Shown here piece after piece: positions 36,608 through 44,775 of a stretch of 64,000 nucleotides of DNA. Origin of the DNA: Sipunculus nudus (Eukaryota > Annelida > Sipuncula > Golfingiida > Sipunculidae); assembly GCA_026874595.1 (NCBI GenBank), contig CM049321.1, positions 1,918,479 through 1,982,478 of the forward strand. The letters are read 5' to 3'. The notes beneath the pieces are model-generated. The model did not search any database. It was not told where the DNA came from and worked only from the letters and a program-made list of their open reading frames with translations. The position numbers and the translations under genes were made by a program. Numbering within the stretch: position 1 is the first letter of the stretch; each line of letters opens with the position of its first letter.

Positions 36608-39606
36608 TAGAAGTATATAGGTGCAGAATGAATCTAACAGTGCTCCATTAGCCTGATGCTAAGAGCTGATACACAGAATTTACAACGAAAATGTTCAGTT
36701 ACACATTAACACGTGTTTTCATGCTGCCGCAATCATCAGATGTGAAATGTTAAGGAACGGTTGGTGACATTATGTAATTACGTGCCGAAGCACTCAGCCA
36801 TGGTCAGGTGGGAGTGTGGGGGGATTATAGTTATGTCTGCATTTGGAAATGAGCTCTGATCTTTTGTTGAGTCTTTGTGTCTTGGGGAACGTTATGATTT
36901 GGACCTTTTCTTCTAGGCAAAGATTACAACTTCCACTGGGGAGCTTTCTAGGTGGTGCGCGCTTGAGGACCCGCCAGTTTATTGAATACGGGGTGTTTGT
37001 GTTTTGTTGGAGCCAAATGAACTTTGAAAGTTCCGAGTCTTTTGCGTACTTGGGGTGGCTGAATGATTTCTTGTGGTTTCTGTAGCGGGATTTAAAGTCG
37101 GTGCCGGCAAGTCCGATGCAGGTTTTCTCCGAGGTTGGGGTTGTGACGTCAGCGGCATAGATAATACCAGCTTGAAGGCATGCTCCTTGAAGGGGACACT
37201 CTGTTTTTTTGCGACAATTGCATCCGCTTGGTTGCGTTTTATTCTGTCGGCCCGAAAGTTGGTTGTTATGCCTCTTAATTATAGATTGCATGTTTGGCAT
37301 GGTACTGTAGCTGACTTTGACCGAGTTCCTGTTGAATATTTTGTGGAGTGTATGGTTGTTGGGGAAGTGCTTTTTGACTAGATTAAGGAATATTCTGGCT
37401 ACTTTTGTTTTTACATTGGAGCTGAATGGTGGGTTGAACCATAGAATATTTCGTCTTCGACGTTTTTTGTCACTTTGATTTTTCACTGTTGGTGCGTATG
37501 TCATTCCCTGTGCGTGTTGCTGGTATCCGCTTGATTGTAGTGCATCGCTGTATATTTGTTTCGTGTTTTCGAAGGCTTCTCTATTGCTTGAGAGTTGTGA
37601 TATCCGTTGTGAGACTCCGGCGGGAATCTGTTTTAGTACCGCTGGTGGGTGGTTGGAGTGTGTGTTTACGTATAGAGGATGGTCGTTCGGTTTTCTGTAT
37701 GGTTGGTGGATGCCCGTCTGGAGATTGAGCGTAACGTCGAGGAAATTCACGAAGTGCTTGCTCACTGCGGTGGTTATTCTGAGGCCGAAATTCAAAAACA
37801 GGTCTTTTAATTTTGCTGTGATTTTGGACGAGGTTCTTGTCGTAATATTCCTGAACGCCGCGAGTCCGTCGTCACGGTACAAACCGAATGCGTGTTTATC
37901 GAAGTGGCGGCTGAGTTCGTTGAGGATGTATAGACCAACTAGTTCGCACACCTCCGCCCCGTCTAAGCTTCCCATAGTGACGTCAAAGTGTTCGTCCGAG
38001 CCCTTTTTCGTCCATGCCGTGCCGCTGTGAAATAGTACAGACTCTCTTGAATGCATGATGACTTCGATGTCCAGGTTGGAGATGTCCGTCGTTTGTCTTG
38101 CCCATTTGATTGCATCAGTGAGGAGTTGTTTGGATATGGAGTGGTAAAACTCAATGATGTCGAATGTAATGAATGTATGGGGATTTTTTGTCCGGGATAT
38201 TATTGAACCATTCCAGTACATTAGCTGTGCTTGTCCACTGGTTTACTGAGGTGGCTGCTCTTACTGATTTGTTGATCGATTCCAGGATGATTTTACTTGG
38301 TCTGCCCATCTCACTTTTTGCTGGGTTTATGAGACGGCAGCTGGGGTTGGTGCTGAAGTTGGGTTTGTGATCTTTGAGAGTCAGAAAGGCCTGTTTTTCC
38401 GCCATACTGTCGATCCTGTCGTCTATATCTAAATCGGAGGCGATTCTGTGTAGATCTTTATTGATGTTTGCTACGTAATCCTTGTTTGCTCTCTTGTATT
38501 TTGAGGTTATATTATCTGTTAGCAATTTGTTGTAAAGTGAGATGTCCATTTTATAGTAATTTCTTGTTTTGTCAGCTTGTACGTAAACTTTGCGTGATGA
38601 ATTGATGGTTTGCATGTCAGTCTTCAACTGTCTCTGGAAACTGTTGTTTACATTTCTAAATTGAATGTTCTCGACCATTTGTAGCAGGTCATCCTCAAAC
38701 TGTTTCATTTCAGGGATTTGTGGCGGGTTTCGTTTTGTTTTGAGGCCGAATGTTTGCTTGTTTTCCCTGTTCGTTGTAGCCTCGTTACTGTCTTCCCTGT
38801 GTAGAAAGTTGAAGGCCCTCCAGCGCATCCGTTTTATCACGCTCTCCACTTTTTCAATCAGTGCCCTGATATAGGTGTTTTTCGATGGAATGGGTATGTT
38901 TTTCATGGAGTAGTTGAATTGTAAGCGGTCCATTTTCGCTTTCCTTAGATCCGGACGGCGAGATAGTGCTCAACTGGTTGAGGAGCGGTATACTAGAAGT
39001 ATATAGGTGCAGAATGAATCTAACAGTGCTCCATTAGCCTGATGCTAAGAGCAACCAAGCGGATGCAATTGTCTCAAAAAAACAGAGTGTCCCCTTCAAG
39101 GAGCATGCCTACAAGCTGGTATTATCTATGCCGCTGACGTCACAACCCCAACCTCGGAGAAAACCTACATCGGACTTGCCGGCACCGACTTTAAATCCCG
39201 CTACAGAAACCACAAGAAATCATTCAGCCACCCCAAGTACGCAAAAGACTCGGAACTTTCAAAGTTCATTTGGCTCCAACAAAACACAAACACCCCGTAT
39301 TCAATAAACTGGCGGGTCCTCAAGCGCGCACCACCTAGAAAGCTCCCCAGTGGAAGTTGTAATCTTTGCCTAGAAGAAAAGGTCCAAATCATAACGTTCC
39401 CCAAGACACAAAGACACAACAAAAGATCAGAGCTCATTTCCAAATGCAGACATAACTATAATCCCCCCACACTCCCACCTGACCATGGCTGAGTGCTTCG
39501 GCACGTAATTACATAATGTCACCAACCGTTCCTTAACATTTCACATCTGATGATTGCGGCAGCATGAAAACACGTGTTAATGTGTAACTGAACATTTTCG
39601 TTGTAA

Positions 39607-39656
<50 letters not shown>

Positions 39657-42600
39657 TAAAATATATATATATATATTATATATATATAGAATACCATCAA
39701 GGTTTATTTTATAAATATCTGCAAGCAGGTTTTTTGGTTGGCTTTATGATCGAGACGGTTTAATTTTCCCGATTTTCGCGAACTAGATTTTAATACGAAA
39801 ATGGAACCATCGTAAAAGAGCTTTATTTACCAAAGTGAACAGTATTTTATCAAGTAGTTTAATTTAAATCTCATATACAGTAACCATGAATATAGCAACG
39901 AAAGTTTAAGGTAAAGATAGAAATTATGAATTATTATGGACCCTTTTGGGATGCTCATAAATAAATTATATATAATATAATAATTATTATAATAATTATA
40001 TTGTCTGTTAAAATATTTAAAAAAATCCACTCAAAATTGTGATGATGCTTGTACACAACAAATCAGAATTTTGATCATTGCAAGGAAATAATGCAGATAT
40101 TAGTATGCAGATTGTCTGTGCTTTTATGATGATATCGCGAAAATGGAACCCTCGCAAAATCGAAAAATTCTAAAATCTCAAATGATATATATATAAGCAG
40201 AACCAAAATTCAAATTCTCTTCCTTGTTCAAGTTATACTCCATGATTTATGAAAAATGAATTATGGAAAAAAATGAAACAGCCCCTTCAGTTTGCTAAAA
40301 CAATTATTTTACGATTAACTGAGTTCTGTCCAATGATAATTCACCTTTAACGTGCCGGGCCGCTCCCTGAACATAAAATACAGGAGGTCGCTAGTTAAAT
40401 GTCGGAATTTCCGTTAGATGTTCATATTTTGATACAGGGATATCTGAGGTAACGATACGATATTTAACTTTGTATGGCGATGTATCGGTGCACTCGGCTT
40501 TTAGTCATAAGCTATGTATTTCTTTTCGCAGCTATCTATAACCTTCAACGGGTCATCGGGGGCCCCACTTCTTGGCATATTTGTCCTGGCAGCGTTCTTT
40601 CCGTTCGCAAACGTACCGGTAAGTTGAATAGGTCACTATGAACTTTTGTTTATTAATTACGGTTATACGTCAGTTGCTCACAGCGCAATCTGGCGTTTAC
40701 GTCTCAGCGGCATTTAATGCTATGACATCACAAGTATATTTAACAAAAAAAATACAGATAATTTATCATCATGTTATTTTATTTAGTGTGCAATGTATAT
40801 TTACATAAATATTCATATAAATTCAAATAATTAGTCGGATTAAGCCGGATTTTATACAAATGAACTGTATTTTAATATTATTTTACACTGAGGTTTACCG
40901 TTTATCAGATGCAAGTACTCAGTAATACGCTGGACACAAAGAATCAGTGATAATATTAGGATGAGTATAATACAAATTAAGTATTTTCAAAGTTCACCTA
41001 GAAGATCCCAAGACTGTCTCCAATGATTTCACTTACTTTTATATTTTGTCATCAGGGGGCTATTATGGGCGGTATCTTAGGGTTTGCCTTTCCGATGTGG
41101 CTCAGTTTAGGAAAATACATCGAAAAGATACCAACAAGTAACCTTCACACATCAGTAGCGGGATGTCCAGAAAATAACGTCACCGATATGACGTCAGCAG
41201 CCACATTGTGGATGACGCAAGTCGCAACTACTGGTGCCCCTCCGACGTAAGTTTTTATTTTTTAGCTCATCCGACTGTAAGTCATCTGAGCTGTAGCGAT
41301 AATCCTTTGTCCGTAGTCCGTCCAGTTGTCGGTACGTCCATTAACAGGGCACAAATCTTAACCGTTAGACCTAGCAAATTTCTAACTACATTCAGGGAGG
41401 TCCTAGGTCCTAGAAACCTGAAATTAGGTCATGCTACCTATATAATGCGACTTATGGGCCGTAATCATGATTTTGAGCACCCAGATAGACGGGGAGGTCC
41501 TTGGGAAATGTCCTTGGAAACATGAAATTAGGTCATCTTGAGCTAAAATCTGCAACCTTTAGGAAAAAGATGTCATATGGGCACCCAGACAGACAGACTG
41601 CGCACCAATTGAATCCATTAGGCCCAGGATCTTCTAACGAAACATTTAGGAACGTCCCAGGCAAATGTTCGTGGGCACCTGAAATTAAGTCATGGTGACC
41701 TATATTCTGCGAGCTATAGGAAAGAAGATGTCATATGAGCACCCTGAATGACAGATGGGCACAAATTGTATCCATTAGGCCTATGATCTTCTAACGCAAC
41801 ATCCAGGGAGGTTCTAGGCAAATCTCTTTGGAAACCTTAAATTAGGTCATGATGACTTATATTCTGTAACCGTCGGGCCGAAAACTAGATTTTGAGCAGG
41901 CAGAAAGTCAGATGGGGCACAAATTGATCTCTTTAGGCCTAGAACCTCCTTATGTAACATTTAGGGAGGTCCTAGGCAAATGTATGTGCAAACAAGAAAT
42001 AAGGTCACTGTGACATATACCTGTGAGCTACAGGAAAAAGACGTCATTTGAGCACCTTGAATGTCCGATGGGCTCAAATTGTACCCATTCGGCCTAGAAT
42101 CTTCTTACGCAACATTCAGGGAGGTTCTAGGTAAATCTCTTTACCTTGAAATTATGTCATGGTGACATTATAGGCTATATTCTTTGAGCTATGAGCCAAA
42201 AATGTGAATTTGAGCATCCAGAAAGGGCACAGATTGTACCTATTTCCTTGGAACCGTGTCGTAAAATCTATTGAGATCCTTGGCGAGTCTCCTTTGAATC
42301 CTGAAATTAGGTCACTTAATTTTTATAATTCATGTCAAAATACAAAATATACAAAATTTTATTTTGCGTCCGTTTTACAATATAGTTACATTAGCCATGG
42401 GCTATACTCACAGACAAAACATAACATTAATAAAAGAAATGAGCACCTAGTCAAATCAGCTTAGCGTCCTGGCCAATGGGTCTCTTTTTATAAATATTAG
42501 TCTGTTCCATCTACTACTGTAGACCCGTTTAGTCCCGGTTTGGGCCCACTGAGTACAATGATTTTGTTCTCTTTATCGATGGTAAAAAAACAGGTTTGTT

Positions 42601-43034
42601 CGTCAAAACAGAAATTTTCCTTTTCATTATATTTTTTACTATAAAAATCATGTGATCAAAGAACAACAGTACAATATCAAACATCATACACAGGTAAAAG
42701 CACAAAATTTCATGAAAATTTATTGTTTTATTTTCTTGGAATAAATAAATGAATGAGCAGCTAAAGCTCAAAATCGGCAAATTTCTACTGTAAATCAAAA
42801 TTAAATTTTTTTTTTACTTTGGTGTGTGTGTGTGTGAAAATTAATGCCCTCGGTATTTGATAAACCCACCCTTTTATCTTTTGGCCTTTTTCTCTCAACC
42901 CAGGAGGAATTGTTTTGCCTGGGGTGTTAACTTTGTTAGTTTATATGTCTGGTTTGAAGAACTTTTTGAAGGGTAGGCTCAAACAAGTCCATTCGATGAA
43001 AATATAATAATTACCAAACTAAGGTATAATTAAG

Positions 43035-43073
<39 letters not shown>

Positions 43074-44730
43074 TTAATAATGATAATAATAATAATATTA
43101 ACAATGACTATTTTAAGTTATTATTTCATAAAGGTACGTTATTTTGAGCGGTACATTTCATATATATATACTTTGAAATCATCACTTTATAAAGTCTTTA
43201 TTAGAGGCCGCATACCGGGCTATCCAGCTTTAAGGACTTACTAATGTACTAATCTGAGTAATAGAAATGTCTTCGTTATTGCAGGTCTGACCATAACCAG
43301 TGAATTACATGTGAAAACAAAACCATGTAAACTGTTAGCTTCGAATTTTCCTTTTTGTTGTAATATATAATTTTGGAGTAATTTTAATTAAGAACAGTCC
43401 TACGGGTAATGTACATCGTTTGTGGATGTTTCAGAACTGGAGGCCTACACCGTCTGTATTCTCTCTCCTACCTCTGGCTGGGAGGTATTGGAACTGTTAC
43501 CACTGTGGTGGTGGGAGTAATTGTCAGCCTCCTGACAGGTGAGGATCGTTTGAAAAATGATGGACAGGTGGGGCTTTGATACTAGAGCGGTAAAACGCTT
43601 GGCTCTATATGCTGGGGACCCGGGTTCGATCCCTGGCGTGGCTATTAGAGTAGGTTTGGGGGGGGGGGGGGGTGTTCTCAGATTTCCTCCACCTCTAGAC
43701 ACTACTAAACGCCACCACCTGAGCCATAGAGAGTGCATTGATCAGTTGTACTATATGTACAATCTTTTTAAAATAAATAAAGTTCAAATAATAAAAAAAA
43801 AACGTGATTGACAGTAATGCGTGTAGCCAAAGAAACACACTGCATTCCATTGATTCATCAGCGTTACAGTCCAGAAGAGAATGTGTATTTATAGCGGCTT
43901 CTGATTACTACCGCTGTATATTATCGGTGTGATTTGCAATCAATTTCAGGTTATCCCCATTGGTAACCTGAGATTTGCTTCATGCTACAGCGCTAAACGA
44001 TTTCAGATGCCCCTTTAAATGAAACTTCATTAAATTTTTTTTTGTTTAACTTATGTTTTGTGTGCTTTGGTAAAGTGTATGAATGCATATCAATATAATT
44101 AAAGATATAATAAACATTTTGCGGCTCTTTTAATTTTCAGATACAGACTCTAGCTTTTAACTTACACGTGCTATATTCAATTAACTTGTCATAAAAGCAT
44201 AATAATTTATCATGTAGCTTAATCCAACCAGTGCGGGGGAGGGGGGGGGGGGGTATCTGTACCAAAATATGAACTCAGACACCACTACTCTTATCAATTG
44301 CATCCAACATACTGATTTAACAGCTAGTGCCACCTTCAGGCAATCGGCCTAACCTGAAACAAATATAATAGTGCAGTCATTTGCTTATGTGTGTTTTGCA
44401 GGACCACGTGACCCCAGTGACGTAGAACCGGAGTTGTTGATGTCGTATGTTGACGCCTGCTGGTGTTGCTTACCTGAGAGTTGGAGAGTAAAATGTCGCT
44501 GTGTGAAGCGCCCCCAGGTAGCCAAATCACGGACCACAGACACACGATAGCTAACACAGATCCATGCTCCGAGGAGTGAAAATTATACGTTTGCATTAAC
44601 AACGTAATATTCATGAACAAACCGATTAGGGGATTACAGTTGCGGTTAGGTGTCATTATGTCTTATATATCATAATTGCTGTCATGCTAATAGGTTTTGT
44701 TTTATTCGTCATTAATTATATCCATGTTAG

Positions 44731-44775
<45 letters not shown>

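Larger units (their letters stand above)
36603..39613 (-). mobile_element. GIY-YIG Penelope-like element with inverted partial copy
   Basis: Parts, in plus coordinates: a 64-bp repeat (36603-36666), the 3' region with a hammerhead motif, a minus-strand RT/GIY-YIG reading frame (36794-38933), a 5' leader, a second 64-bp direct repeat (38989-39052), then a 561-bp inverted copy (39053-39613) of the element's 3' end (36673-37233). The arms are equal in length and differ at only a few sites. Pseudo-LTRs, inverted partial copies and hammerhead motifs are known traits of Penelope-like elements. The whole sits between (TA)n tracts in intron 12, antisense to the host gene. Confidence 0.9.

Noticed and set aside
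37073-38030. Plus-strand frames of 79-155 codons opposite the Penelope ORF
   Set aside because: Antisense shadows of the RT/GIY-YIG reading frame.
43590-43650. A true tRNA gene
   Set aside because: Box A and B are present, but the sequence cannot fold a full cloverleaf with acceptor stem, continues into a SINE body with an A-tail and is flanked by a target duplication.
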